The notes: generated by a model not told the origin, from the sequence alone. A stretch of 64,000 bases of DNA from CAYYBE01 sp964470345 (GCA_964470345.1 CAYYBE010000001.1:62001-126000); one strand, 5' to 3'. Positions 45,001 to 55,531 are shown, counted from the first letter of the stretch. Made by a program: numbers and translations.

Positions 45001-46089
45001 GTTTTGGTTATGGAACCAGGAGCAAAAATGCTCTTAAATGGCGGTGTTCTTGAGTTTAGTGGTCAAGCGATTATGAAAGGCGAGCCGTTTAATAGCGCTG
45101 GCTTGCCGGTCTCATCAGAGCTTTCAACAACGGATAGTACTCGGGTCAAAGTAATCGGTAATGGCTCAATTCGTTTCACCGAAGGCTCGCAGTTGCAGGT
45201 TTTTGAGGGTGTGCAAATCGGCGTTGAAACCGATGCAATTTTAGGAATTACGAGTTCACATCAATTTTGGTCATTGACCGATGATGCTCAGCTATTTATA
45301 GGATCTGAAGATGAATGGGGCGGAGCATTCCAGGTAGGAAATGTAACGGCTCAAACAGGTCATAGTATTGCCTTTTCTCTCAGCTTGTCAGGTATTGGAA
45401 CCCTTTTCGAATTAAACAGCAGAGGCTTTTTGGGCTTGGGTGTTGGTGTTGTCAATAATGGCGCAGGTAAAAACGTAAATGATTGGTTTGTCCGCAGACT
45501 GTTTAACGTTGATGCCTATGGATTGAGTGTTATTGAAGGGACGGTTCGCCATCAACAGATTTATACTGGTCTTGAAAGTGGTGCAGCGCTCTGGGCTATG
45601 GGGCCAGCAACGAATTTCGTTGATTACAGCTTTGATCGAACTGATGCTGAAATCTTAGGTGGTGGCAATATGCTGTACACAACGGCGGCAACTTCATTCC
45701 ATCCTGCGATTGCAACGACGATCGGTCAAGTTGATGCAAATCAATATATTGGAATTTTCTCGTCAAAAGCGACACTCCTTGATACGAGTAAAATGCCAAA
45801 TGATGCAGATCCAATTGTTCTTTCGGAAGCGCCAGCGGGAATCTTTATTTTGATGGCAATGAATTCATATGCCAATCAAGCAGCTGGAACAGCAGCGATA
45901 TCTCAAAGTTCATTGGGAATAGCAACGACAGCGTATGTCGATGGGACAACGATTGTTCGTGATCCTGCCGGGTCATTGCGTCTTGGTTCGGCGCAAGTCG
46001 GGCCGGATAGAGCTTTAAAGATTGGTGCAGCAGGGTTAGCACTTGAACCAACCAGCCGTGCTCCATCATATGCAATCTTAAATCCCTAA
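42061..46089 (+). CDS. Very large secreted surface protein, probably beta-solenoid
   Basis: A 1342-residue exported protein with a signal peptide (SRMLVLLGCMISTSRTVLS). The body is rich in Asn, Thr, Val, Gly and Ile with short alternating strands and many GxI/ITG turns, the texture of beta-helix adhesins. I find no C-terminal autotransporter barrel. Cys is rare. The sequence ends abruptly (APSYAILNP). A GGGAGAG site precedes the ATG. The gene sits just upstream of a barrel-like outer-membrane protein in the same direction, which could be a partner or anchor. Confidence 0.75.
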   Translation: MRKFCFLSRMLVLLGCMISTSRTVLSVVNWHNDPAISASVFNDNIDIQGVNHFVAPITVAATTQDIGISISADSIITSSQPLYLYTANNHNIIFNISHDLTLTGSVTDFLITHSGRGTAGFTLLAGQVLRFTKLTGSGAAGAYYYQIMNTANDSGTNFFGFNFPTIANTYVQVGPQSGISFAAPTPVDSGATESARMFWGQSGLVTDAGRFVLQLEDASSFIIEGSYITTLTAPTLADIDVTRPAGLRATILFFGPGGNMVVNNNATWTQLMRDPFYENNYTSIRHGFVLGANGELQVVGGSYLDYVVTKTNQTLDLTTPLSVINNPCQRFINQITKDRNAAALIVDGNTDPLASKAQITFFENSAIYFRSAVDCLGVSTITGASSLQSQVLTFTIDPNKNIATEGTILFDVEGMVDITGSGGTNENVLNVLSLQVTPTGGSVFIEGTDTTFPLRTYARDANGEYIRYGSGCFFFNNRANFINVFLQHSDENHAVYENNIVAQSAPTYVGGDSLVLNAPNAAKENTAAFYNSGILVHTDLAATGMTFLVPNNDAAEGNTSALKFYFNGRCLDQGTGRQFVLGTEVGALASDFAHIINRDAQLDVMQDVVQTETASSSFLQTLQCIVAPNNQKITEGLTEDISGQFGVNSIFLGYASNESIGTPADVGTNIYTGATFPLVTFPTLAINGDFFAFSTQGGTLNQPSTSSVTGEGGMFVDRNGEVTIGSTFRAWFGEMVTKSRNAIIDLPKEQCFWAPRVGIAQWQLDLSVPTQTEVINANTTLSDYTLDWKNVIKDWCNAPINIPYELPYVPAPGQAPLMTDANLLSMPVIRGSVDQMQVKNSRVGDQAQLLVDGGLVRELVFLNGADSGVAPTGLLVVQNNALVGLGTAHRNVDSLDASVKLGINGITLVANGNGVIRLNEDTLIDNVCHVLTGTAFGITEQQSLVITSDVPRELRVKSDGVIDLTQFNTGLKRFVISGKVVLVMEPGAKMLLNGGVLEFSGQAIMKGEPFNSAGLPVSSELSTTDSTRVKVIGNGSIRFTEGSQLQVFEGVQIGVETDAILGITSSHQFWSLTDDAQLFIGSEDEWGGAFQVGNVTAQTGHSIAFSLSLSGIGTLFELNSRGFLGLGVGVVNNGAGKNVNDWFVRRLFNVDAYGLSVIEGTVRHQQIYTGLESGAALWAMGPATNFVDYSFDRTDAEILGGGNMLYTTAATSFHPAIATTIGQVDANQYIGIFSSKATLLDTSKMPNDADPIVLSEAPAGIFILMAMNSYANQAAGTAAISQSSLGIATTAYVDGTTIVRDPAGSLRLGSAQVGPDRALKIGAAGLALEPTSRAPSYAILNP

Positions 46090-46179
46090 TACTAAAGATA
46101 TACAGCGTGGGTGGGCGGTTGTGCTCACCCACTATACAAAGTGAGAGGTTATTTGAAAGTTTTTACCAAGAGGTGCGCC

Positions 46180-48009
46180 GTGATAACGAGAAAAAGATCG
46201 ATACTACAGGGAGGGATCGTTGTGATCCTGGGCTGCTGTATGGCAGTATCTGCGCGAGAAATGCGAACACCATTGCCGCTCTATAAAGGGTATATCCACT
46301 ATCCTGTTGATCGCAATCGTGTTATTGAAAACTGCCTCTATCTTGATATTAATGTTTGGGGTGCTGGCTATGCCCGCAGTGCGATTAATGGCTACGGCCC
46401 TGGACGTGATAAAAAAGATTGTAATTGTCCAACAACAACGCCGGTTGGTTGTGGTGATTCGCGTAAAGTTGAATTGGCGGCACTCTTATTTGGTAAAGCT
46501 GATTTTCGTTTAGCAGAAACGTTTGCCGGTGCTGTAGTAGGAGCAGCTGTTAATAATCCTTTTATTTCAATTTCAACGCTCTCGCCACGCTTTGATTATC
46601 GAGAAATGGGTGCATTTTTTGGTTGTGATATTATTCAACGGTTTGGCTGTGAAGATCGCTGGCGTTCAGGTGTCCGCGCTCGTTTGCCCTTTAGAGATAT
46701 TGAACAAGAGTTAAAAGCAAACAGTGATATTGTTGGTGAGACACTTGAAGATGTCTATGTTGTGCGTCAAGAAACCAATACATTTTCTGGAGCACCAGTT
46801 ACCAATTCACAAGTGTATGCTGCACGTCTCGATTTTCTCTCTTCATTAAAGCGTATAGCTTTTACTGCAAATGGTGGAACTGAAAATTTAGTGATCTATA
46901 ATAATTCGAGCAAAGGTAATGAGATGACGATTGGAGATCAAAAGGTTTCCGGCGGTCTTTCATCAGCTAATGCTCCAATTAACACAGCTCCGTTTGTTGC
47001 AGGGATTCAAAGTAATTCTGGGGAAGTTCCAGCTTCGGTACGTTGGGCTGACACTCCTCAAAGTAGTGCATCAGTGATTGGTGCGAATGGGGCCGGTTTG
47101 AGCAATTTACAGCGTGGTCGTTTTGTTAATGATGTTAATTACGCAACGCTCGGTACTGACAGTGCAGCACAAAGTGGTTTGTGGATTGTGCCTAATGTAG
47201 ATCCAACAACAGGATTAGTTCTCGGTGGTGGTAATACGGTTGGGACTGAAATATCACAATCGGTCAGTGCGCTTAACAGCTCATCAATCGCAGGATTTAT
47301 TAAAGAAAAAGGTATCGACTTTGGTTCAGGTAGAACAAAGGGGCTCGGTGATTTTGATGTAGAGCTCTTTGTAGGTTATGACCCAGAGTGGTGTTTCTGC
47401 CATTGTGAGGATTTCTGGGGAGAATTCCAGCTTGGAATGCGTGCGCCAACGGGTAAAAAAGTACGTGATCCTCTCAAGCCACTATTACAACCAACGGGTA
47501 ATAATGGACACTTTGAGTTTAGGCCAGGAATCGCTGCCGGCTGCAAACACTGGGGTGATATCTATCTTAACTTTGATTTGACCTATTCATGGGTATTAAA
47601 GGCACGAGAAAAATTAGCCGCCGCCTTTGAAGGGGCTTCCATTCAAAATATTGGACCTGAAATTGATGGAAAAGTTTCATGGGGCTATTTCTGGGGTCAT
47701 GTGAATCTGACATTCCTGCACCCACATAGTAAGAATTTTGGACTTACTATTGGCTATGAAGCGTATGTCAAACAAAGAGATAAGATTCACTTTGACTGTA
47801 CCCAGGCGTTTGATTTTAATGGCAATCTCCAAACGCTCGATGCAAAACTCTTAACATGCAATACGAATCGAGTAGCCAATAAAATTCGTGCAGAGCTCTT
47901 CTTTGCTTGTGACTGCTGCAATATCTTTGCCGGCTTTAGCCAGGTCTTTTCAGGAAAGAATATTACCCGTGATACTGACTTGTATCTTGGCTTGAATGTG
48001 AACTTTTAA
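46180..48009 (+). CDS. Outer-membrane beta-barrel-like protein (PTGNNGH family)
   Basis: A 609-residue exported protein. I place the start at GTG 46180 because AAGAGGTG lies just upstream and a signal peptide follows (SILQGGIVVILGCCMAVSA). The N-terminal part is Cys-rich (KKDCNC, CEDRW). The C-terminal third contains PTGNNGHFEFRPGIAAGC, shared in pattern with the protein at 28686-30164, then alternating barrel-like strands ending TDLYLGLNVNF with a terminal Phe. It follows the giant surface protein by 90 nt and ends at a terminator. Confidence 0.75.
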   Translation: MITRKRSILQGGIVVILGCCMAVSAREMRTPLPLYKGYIHYPVDRNRVIENCLYLDINVWGAGYARSAINGYGPGRDKKDCNCPTTTPVGCGDSRKVELAALLFGKADFRLAETFAGAVVGAAVNNPFISISTLSPRFDYREMGAFFGCDIIQRFGCEDRWRSGVRARLPFRDIEQELKANSDIVGETLEDVYVVRQETNTFSGAPVTNSQVYAARLDFLSSLKRIAFTANGGTENLVIYNNSSKGNEMTIGDQKVSGGLSSANAPINTAPFVAGIQSNSGEVPASVRWADTPQSSASVIGANGAGLSNLQRGRFVNDVNYATLGTDSAAQSGLWIVPNVDPTTGLVLGGGNTVGTEISQSVSALNSSSIAGFIKEKGIDFGSGRTKGLGDFDVELFVGYDPEWCFCHCEDFWGEFQLGMRAPTGKKVRDPLKPLLQPTGNNGHFEFRPGIAAGCKHWGDIYLNFDLTYSWVLKAREKLAAAFEGASIQNIGPEIDGKVSWGYFWGHVNLTFLHPHSKNFGLTIGYEAYVKQRDKIHFDCTQAFDFNGNLQTLDAKLLTCNTNRVANKIRAELFFACDCCNIFAGFSQVFSGKNITRDTDLYLGLNVNF

Positions 48010-48053
48010 GAACGTCTGCTCTGTAAAGAGTGGACTGAGTCCAGAATGACGGG

Positions 48054-48091
48054 GCCCTCGGGGTGCGTATGCATCTCCGGGGGCTTTTTTT
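48054..48091 (+). terminator. Rho-independent terminator after the surface-protein pair
   Basis: An 8-bp GC-rich stem with one wobble (GCCCTCGG with CCGGGGGC), a loop of about 15 nt with weak internal pairing, then TTTTTTT. Confidence 0.87.
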
Positions 48092-48293
48092 ACTCTGACG
48101 CATTGTCGGGCAGAAGTGCTCTTATCGTTGTAAACTTAGGCTTTTTTGTTCTTAATGCTCAAGCAAGCTGCAGCGAAATCTTGTTTTTTGGTGTCGTAAA
48201 GCTGTAAAATAATTATAAGATAGAATTATTTTATGTAAAACAGCTTTGCTGTGAGTGGTTTTTATTATTTTCAACAAACAACAAGGCGATTGT

Positions 48294-48542
48294 ATGAAGA
48301 ATATGAAATATGTGCTTTTTGCGTTGATTGCAGGAATAGTATTTGAAGGGGTGCTTTTCGCTGAATGGCATTCTACGGGTGCGTTTAATCTGAGCAGAAG
48401 ACCTCAAAAGATTTGCCCAGAGGTATGCAGTGCGCATGGTGGATGGAGCGGGAAATCGCAACATCTATTTAACTCTGGTAAATGTGATTGCAATGGTGTG
48501 GCAGCGATACCGACTCGCATTTCTGATATAGAGGTATTGTGA
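48294..48542 (+). CDS. Small secreted Cys-rich protein with HGGWSG motif
   Basis: An 82-residue protein with a signal peptide (YVLFALIAGIVFEGVLFAEW). The mature part carries KICPEVCSAHGGWSG and a later CDC pair. It shares CSxHGGWSG with the next gene, and this resembles the C-terminal half of the DUF3761 family pattern (CSxHGG). AAGGCGA precedes the ATG. Unrecognised otherwise; two disulfides are plausible outside the cytoplasm. Confidence 0.65.
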   Translation: MKNMKYVLFALIAGIVFEGVLFAEWHSTGAFNLSRRPQKICPEVCSAHGGWSGKSQHLFNSGKCDCNGVAAIPTRISDIEVL

Positions 48543-48616
48543 ACTATGAGATGAGTTACTGTCATTGTGCGCAGCAAAAATAACAGCAATTGTTCGGTTC
48601 AAGAAGGAGAAAGAAG

Positions 48617-48826
48617 ATGAACTATATACAATATGCGCTTTTCGCGCTGGTCTTGGGATTGGGTATGCGAACAGCCGAAGCAACCGACGCTATGGGAATG
48701 ATTCCGGGCCGTGGAACGGTGATGGTTACCTGTAATGATGGTACCGTTGTTCCTGCTCACGTTGGAACGTATTACGGGAATGCTTGCAGTGACCACGGTG
48801 GTTGGAGCGGTGGCGAGGCGTCGTAA
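48617..48826 (+). CDS. Small secreted DUF3761-like protein
   Basis: A 69-residue protein with a signal peptide (IQYALFALVLGLGMRTAEA). The mature part has VTCNDGTVVPAHVG and then ACSDHGGWSGG, matching the DUF3761 pattern CxDGTx(n)CSxHGGV/W with the final hydrophobic residue changed to Trp. A strong AAGGAGA precedes the ATG. It lies 74 nt after its paralog and is followed by a terminator. Function of DUF3761 is unknown. Confidence 0.72.
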   Translation: MNYIQYALFALVLGLGMRTAEATDAMGMIPGRGTVMVTCNDGTVVPAHVGTYYGNACSDHGGWSGGEAS

Positions 48827-48861
48827 CCCCTCTGAAGAGATAATTTCTCGGGAAACCTTAG

Positions 48862-48898
48862 TCCTTGGGACGTGATGAACGTCTCGGGGATTTTTTTT
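48862..48898 (+). terminator. Rho-independent terminator after the small secreted proteins
   Basis: A 12-bp stem with wobbles (48862-48873 with 48879-48890), a 5-nt loop GATGA, then eight T. Confidence 0.87.
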
Positions 48899-49032
48899 GT
48901 TGCAGCACATCGTTTTGATGAGAACTGCTTGTTATAAAACTCCCGAGGACTTGACTTTTGTCTTGAAATGAATAATTATCTAATTAAGTACGAATTTTTA
49001 TTCAATATCGACGAAAGTGATAGGTTTTGATC

Positions 49033-49806
49033 ATGAAAATAACGTTTGGTTATCTCTGTGGAATAGTGGCTCTCTGTACTGGAATTATTGCATTGCACGT
49101 TGTTAATGGACGTGCGGTGTCGTCAGCGTCAGCACAGAATGATGTTATTATTGTTGGTACCAATGCAAACTTTCCTCCCTTTGAATACATGCTCGACGGC
49201 AAGCTTGTCGGCTTCGATATTGATCTGATGGAAGCGTTAGCTGAGCGTATGCACAAAAAGGTCGAATGGAGAGACATTGCTTTTACCAGTTTGTTGTTAG
49301 AAGCCCAAGGTGGTCAGATTCATGGAATTGCCTCAGCGATGACGCCAACAGCTGAACGAGCCGAACGGCTCTCTTTTCTACCGGCGTACCTTGAGCAAGA
49401 TCCGTTGCAGGTGATTACGAGGGGTTTGTTTGCGCCGCAGTCGCTTGCCGATCTCGTGGGGAAAGAGGTTATTGTGAATGATGGATATACCGCTGAAAGT
49501 TTTATGGCGCAACAGGCCGGTGTAACCCTCAAGCGCGTTACTTCAGTTGCAGAAGCATTTTTGGCGTTAGACGCAGGAAGAGGGGATGCTTTTGTATCGG
49601 CACGAAGTGCAACGCAATCATTTTTTAATTGTGCTGGTGTTGAGCGCTACAACATCCTCACGTTAGAACAGCATGAAACCTATGCTCTTGCTGTTTCAAA
49701 AATCTATCCAGAAGTATATACGGCGATGAACGTTGCGTATCGCCAGCTGGTCGATGATGGGACGTTACACGCGCTTAAAGAAAAGTGGAATTTGATCTGG
49801 GAATAG
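49033..49806 (+). CDS. Amino-acid ABC transporter substrate-binding protein
   Basis: A 257-residue family 3 solute-binding protein with a signal peptide. IIVGTNANFPPFEYMLDGKL opens the domain, followed by GFDIDLMEALAERMHKKVEW. The family's substrate Arg is expected near AERAERLSFL. It resembles the binding proteins for glutamine, arginine or histidine; the ligand cannot be fixed. The ATG at 49033 is preferred to a TTG at 49027. It forms an operon with the permease and ATPase downstream. Confidence 0.9.
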   Translation: MKITFGYLCGIVALCTGIIALHVVNGRAVSSASAQNDVIIVGTNANFPPFEYMLDGKLVGFDIDLMEALAERMHKKVEWRDIAFTSLLLEAQGGQIHGIASAMTPTAERAERLSFLPAYLEQDPLQVITRGLFAPQSLADLVGKEVIVNDGYTAESFMAQQAGVTLKRVTSVAEAFLALDAGRGDAFVSARSATQSFFNCAGVERYNILTLEQHETYALAVSKIYPEVYTAMNVAYRQLVDDGTLHALKEKWNLIWE

Positions 49807-49833
49807 ATTCCTGCAGAGCTCAGAGGAGAAATT

Positions 49834-50493
49834 ATGTTTAATTATACGATTGCAAGCAAAGCCTTGCCCTTATTACTCCAAGGGACCATGGTGAGTATTG
49901 GACTCTGGTGCATTGCTCTGTCAATGGGATTTGTCGTTGGTACATTGCTTGGCATTGGACAAAGCCGTGGTCCTAAAATGTTGCAATGGATTATTGCTGG
50001 TTATGTTTGGTTTATCCAAGGAACACCGATGTTGGTGCAGCTGAGCTTTCTCTATTACGTGTTGCCAATGGTAGGGATTACTTTTTCGGGTTTCTGGACA
50101 GCAGCTCTTGCGATTGGCATAAATAGTAGCGCATATATCAGTCAAATTATTCGTTCGGGTATGCATGCGGTTGCCGTAGGAACGGTTGAAGCAGCGCAGG
50201 TTCTCGGCTTTTCAAAGCTGCAGACGGTCTGGTATATTATCCTGCCACAAGCGATTCGTGTTGTGCTGCCAGCACTTGCCAATGAAGGAACAACGCTGAT
50301 TAAAGATACGAGTTTGGCCTCTCTTATTGGTGTTATGGAAGTCTATAAAGTCGCGACCGGGGTTATCAATCAAACATATGACGTGGTAACGCTTTTTATC
50401 ATGCTTGCTTGCATCTATTTGATCTTGACGTCGATTTTTTCAATGAGTATGTCCCTCGTACAAAAAAGGATGAATCAGTATGGTCAGCATTGA
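49834..50493 (+). CDS. Amino-acid ABC transporter permease
   Basis: A 219-residue HisM/GlnP-type permease with about five helices. The EAA loop reads EAAQVLGFSKLQTVWYIILP, and GTPMLVQLSFLYY is a family segment. Only one permease gene is present, so a homodimer is expected. AGAGGAGAA precedes the ATG. Its end overlaps the ATPase start by 14 nt. Confidence 0.92.
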   Translation: MFNYTIASKALPLLLQGTMVSIGLWCIALSMGFVVGTLLGIGQSRGPKMLQWIIAGYVWFIQGTPMLVQLSFLYYVLPMVGITFSGFWTAALAIGINSSAYISQIIRSGMHAVAVGTVEAAQVLGFSKLQTVWYIILPQAIRVVLPALANEGTTLIKDTSLASLIGVMEVYKVATGVINQTYDVVTLFIMLACIYLILTSIFSMSMSLVQKRMNQYGQH

Positions 50494-51163
50494 ACTTCTT
50501 TCAAAGATATGTAACGGAAAAATGGTACTCAAAGATATTTCATTGACGGTGAATGCTGGAAGCATAGCGCTGCTTGTGGGTGGTTCTGGTGCTGGAAAAT
50601 CAACGTTGCTTCGTATTCTCAATGGGCTTGAAACATATGATAGTGGTTCTATTAAGACTACAGGAGCCATTGGGATGGTGTTCCAGCATAGTAATCTTTT
50701 TGAGCATCTTTCTGTTGAACGAAATATTACGCTTGCGCTTGAAAAAGTTGCTGGCAAAACAAAAGCTGAAGCACATGCTATTGCAGCACGATTATTGCAA
50801 GAATATGGGTTGAGCGATAAAGCGCTCGGATCGATCAACCAACTATCTGGCGGAGAAAAGCAGCGGCTTGCCATTGCCCGTACATTGGCCCTTGATCCTC
50901 AAATTATTTGTATGGATGAGCCAACGTCAGCCTTAGATCCAAGGCTAACGCGCCAAGTAGCGGTAGAGATTCAAGCGTTGGCGCATAAAGGGTATAGTGT
51001 TATCATTGCTACCCATGATATGGCGTTGCTTGATTATCTAAGTTGTACTGTGTATTTGATTGACCATGGGACTATTGTAGAAACGGCTACAACGGATGAG
51101 TTTAAGGACGACCCTACTATTTATAAGCGCCTGTGTAGTTTTACCCGAGGTCACTTGGGGTAA
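50480..51163 (+). CDS. Amino-acid ABC transporter ATP-binding protein
   Basis: A 227-residue GlnQ/HisP-type ATPase. Walker A is VGGSGAGKSTLLR, the signature is LSGGEKQRLA, and Walker B is IICMDEPTSALDP, followed by the switch His in ATHDM. It starts inside the permease gene with AAAGGATG as ribosome site, so the importer is coupled. Confidence 0.93.
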   Translation: MVSIELLSKICNGKMVLKDISLTVNAGSIALLVGGSGAGKSTLLRILNGLETYDSGSIKTTGAIGMVFQHSNLFEHLSVERNITLALEKVAGKTKAEAHAIAARLLQEYGLSDKALGSINQLSGGEKQRLAIARTLALDPQIICMDEPTSALDPRLTRQVAVEIQALAHKGYSVIIATHDMALLDYLSCTVYLIDHGTIVETATTDEFKDDPTIYKRLCSFTRGHLG

Positions 51164-51243
51164 AGAGAATTTTTGGTGCACAAGTACTCTACTTTAGATT
51201 AGACTAATCTCATATAGGTTCTCTTTTTATGAGGTTTATTCCC

Positions 51244-53202
<1,959 letters not shown>

Positions 53203-53208
53203 TATTTT

Positions 53209-54366
53209 TTATACAATAACGCGCATGATTTCGCTGATACTGGTCACGCCTGACTCTATCTTGGTGCCTGCATCATGAATCATAGGTTGAAAACCTTCAG
53301 CTTGTGCTGTCTTGGAAAGCTCATCATAGGAAACGTGATTGGTGATAACTGTACGTAATTTTTCGGTAATTGGTAAGAGCTCAAAAATGCCGACCCTGCC
53401 TTTATAACCTGTTTTTGCACAGGCCGAGCAGCCGGGTGCAGTATATGCACCGGTGACGGTAACACCCCGTTTTTGAAGAAATTCAAATTCTTGGGCAGTG
53501 ATTGGTGTTTTGCACTTGCAATGTTCACATAAGATACGCACAAGCCGTTGAGCCAGAATGCCACTGACAACCGCGTTAATCAAAAAAGCTTCAATACCCA
53601 TATCAAGTAAGCGTACAACTGCTCCTGGGGCATTGTTGGTGTGTAATGTGCTTAAGACAAGATGGCCGGTAAGCGCCGATTGAACGGCAATTTGTGCCGT
53701 TTCGGTATCACGTATTTCTCCAACCATCATAATGTCAGGGTCTTGGCGTAATAGTGCTCGCAGACCACAAGCAAACGTAAATCCGATATCGGGATGTACT
53801 TGTCCTTGGGTTGTTCCAGCAATCGTATATTCGACCGGATCTTCAAGCGTAACAATATTTTTATCGGGGGTTCGAATCAAAAGCAGTAAAGAATAGAGTG
53901 TTGTCGATTTTCCTGATCCTGTTGGTCCCGTAACAATAAAAAAACCATGGGGTCGTTGCATCAATGTTGTAAGTGTTGTGAGCATGGCGGGTGCAAAGCC
54001 GAGGTCCTCGAGTTTGAGCATCGCATGGCTGCGATCAAGAATGCGAATAACAATCTTTTCACCATATAATGACGGAAAGGTGGCCACACGGAGATCTATC
54101 TCTCCATGTGGCCCTTTAACTACAAACTTCCCGTCTTGTGGGAGTCGTTTTTCAGCGATATCGATACGTGCAAGTATTTTAATGCGAGCGATAACGTGGT
54201 GGCTATACTCTGCAAGTACTGATGCTACATCGCGCAAATAACCGTCACAACGCATTCTTACACGCAAGCCTGTTTCAGTGGGTTCAAGATGCACATCTGA
54301 GGCTGAGCGCTTGAATGCGTTGCTCAAAAGAGAGTCAACGGTAACTATTGCTGGAGCATCATCCAA
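53209..54366 (-). CDS. GspE/PilB-type secretion ATPase, short form
   Basis: A 385-residue type II secretion/type IV pilus assembly ATPase lacking the long N-terminal domain of usual PilB or GspE (500 residues or more). SASDVHLEPTETGLRVRMRCDG is the N2-type segment. Walker A is GPTGSGKSTT, the Asp box is VTLEDPVEY, Walker B is IMMVGEIRDTETA, and a His box LSTLHTNN follows. The zinc loop has CEHCKCK and CSACAKTG. It probably drives the pilin-like protein encoded at 26744-27205. Confidence 0.9.
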   Translation of the reverse strand: MDDAPAIVTVDSLLSNAFKRSASDVHLEPTETGLRVRMRCDGYLRDVASVLAEYSHHVIARIKILARIDIAEKRLPQDGKFVVKGPHGEIDLRVATFPSLYGEKIVIRILDRSHAMLKLEDLGFAPAMLTTLTTLMQRPHGFFIVTGPTGSGKSTTLYSLLLLIRTPDKNIVTLEDPVEYTIAGTTQGQVHPDIGFTFACGLRALLRQDPDIMMVGEIRDTETAQIAVQSALTGHLVLSTLHTNNAPGAVVRLLDMGIEAFLINAVVSGILAQRLVRILCEHCKCKTPITAQEFEFLQKRGVTVTGAYTAPGCSACAKTGYKGRVGIFELLPITEKLRTVITNHVSYDELSKTAQAEGFQPMIHDAGTKIESGVTSISEIMRVIV

Positions 54367-54811
54367 GTTTCCACCCTACCAAGAAACCAACGATGGCACT
54401 GACAACGGCAATAACGTGCATTTTTGCCCAGGCGAAAAAGAGTCCAGGAACTTCTTGTAATGAAGCTGTACCCATTCCGATCCAGTGTTTAATTAATTCC
54501 ATATCTAAGGAGATAACATGGGCGTAATGCAAGATCGCAACGACAATGAGTCCTGCCAGAATTGTGAAAACTAACATGCGTCCAAAGCTTTTGAGTAAAA
54601 AGCCGAGTAAGAAAAAGGCAAGGCCAAATACTAAAAGTTCACTTGCCCAAGCAGGCATATATCCTTCGAGGAATTTTTGTGCAGATTCAAACCAGCTTTG
54701 TGGTGAGGTTGGTTCTGCAGCAATAACTCCGTCTACCGGTGTTGTCATAGGAGCAGTGGCAACTGTTTCAACGGTAGGCGGTGTTTGAGTGGTAACTTGA
54801 TCAGCGTTCAT
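54359..54811 (-). CDS. Hypothetical membrane protein upstream of the GspE-like ATPase
   Basis: A 150-residue protein. A Thr/Pro/Val-rich hydrophilic N-terminus (about 45 residues) is followed by three hydrophobic segments. GAAGGATTGAGT precedes the ATG at 54811. It overlaps the ATPase gene by 8 nt, so they are coupled. It is not a recognisable pilus component; one guess is an inner-membrane partner of the ATPase. Confidence 0.65.
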   Translation of the reverse strand: MNADQVTTQTPPTVETVATAPMTTPVDGVIAAEPTSPQSWFESAQKFLEGYMPAWASELLVFGLAFFLLGFLLKSFGRMLVFTILAGLIVVAILHYAHVISLDMELIKHWIGMGTASLQEVPGLFFAWAKMHVIAVVSAIVGFLVGWKLG

Positions 54812-54867
54812 ACTCAATCCTTCTCAATGTATAAGGTAATTGTGATACATTTAATCATTTAACACAT

Positions 54868-54908
54868 AAAGGGCGCCTATGCATTGGATAGCACAAGCGC
54901 CCTTTTTC
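54868..54908. terminator. Bidirectional terminator between HU and membrane-protein genes
   Basis: A 9-bp GC-rich stem (AAAGGGCGC with GCGCCCTTT) with a long loop; the plus strand continues with TTTTTC and the minus strand with TTTA. It lies after the HU stop on the minus strand. Confidence 0.7.
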
Positions 54909-54923
54909 TCATTTCGTTAGCCT

Positions 54924-55196
54924 TTACAGAACGGCATCGCGAAGTGCTTTTCCTGCTTTGAATTTTGCAACTTTCTTGGCAGGTATTTGCATTTTCTTGC
55001 CCGTTGCTGGGTTAATACCCAAGCGGCTCTTGCGTTTCATAACGCTGAATGTTCCGAAACCGGTTAATGCAATTGACTTCCCAGTCTTAAGTGTTTGTGT
55101 TACTGACTTGATGAAAGCTTCAAGCGCTTTTTTGCATGATGCCTTTGGGAGCTTTGCTGTTTTTGACATTTGGTCGATTAATTTTGCTTTGTTCAT
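54924..55196 (-). CDS. HU-family DNA-binding protein
   Basis: A 90-residue histone-like protein. The C-terminal arm segment GINPATGKKMQIPAKKVAKF is diagnostic, with the Pro that intercalates into DNA. GFGTFSVMKR is the conserved beta-strand. The ATG at 55196 follows a strong GAAGGAAAG. HU bends and compacts DNA. A TTGACA lies upstream on the minus strand (about 55303-55308), but a matching -10 at normal spacing is not obvious. Confidence 0.95.
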   Translation of the reverse strand: MNKAKLIDQMSKTAKLPKASCKKALEAFIKSVTQTLKTGKSIALTGFGTFSVMKRKSRLGINPATGKKMQIPAKKVAKFKAGKALRDAVL

Positions 55197-55531
55197 GTAT
55201 CTTTCCTTCAAACTTTTAAGTTCAAATCGTGTCTCAACATCTACCATAAGCAGATGCAAACAAACTAGCACTTACAGTGTACGCTAATCGAACTAAAAAA
55301 ATTGTCAACTTTTTTTGAAAGATTTTTGTGAAAAAAGCGTCGAAGACGCTGGAGGCAGGTACGGGTTTTTGCGAAAAAGTGTTGGTTTTGCGGGCAAAAC
55401 AACGGTGAAAGCTGATTTTTTAGAAATGAAAAAGAAAAAACAGCTTATGAAGCTTTAGCGTAGTAGTTGGCGACTACTAACCAAAAAGTTTTAATGAAGA
55501 CTTATAGAGAGGTGAGTTTGAAATGCCGACC

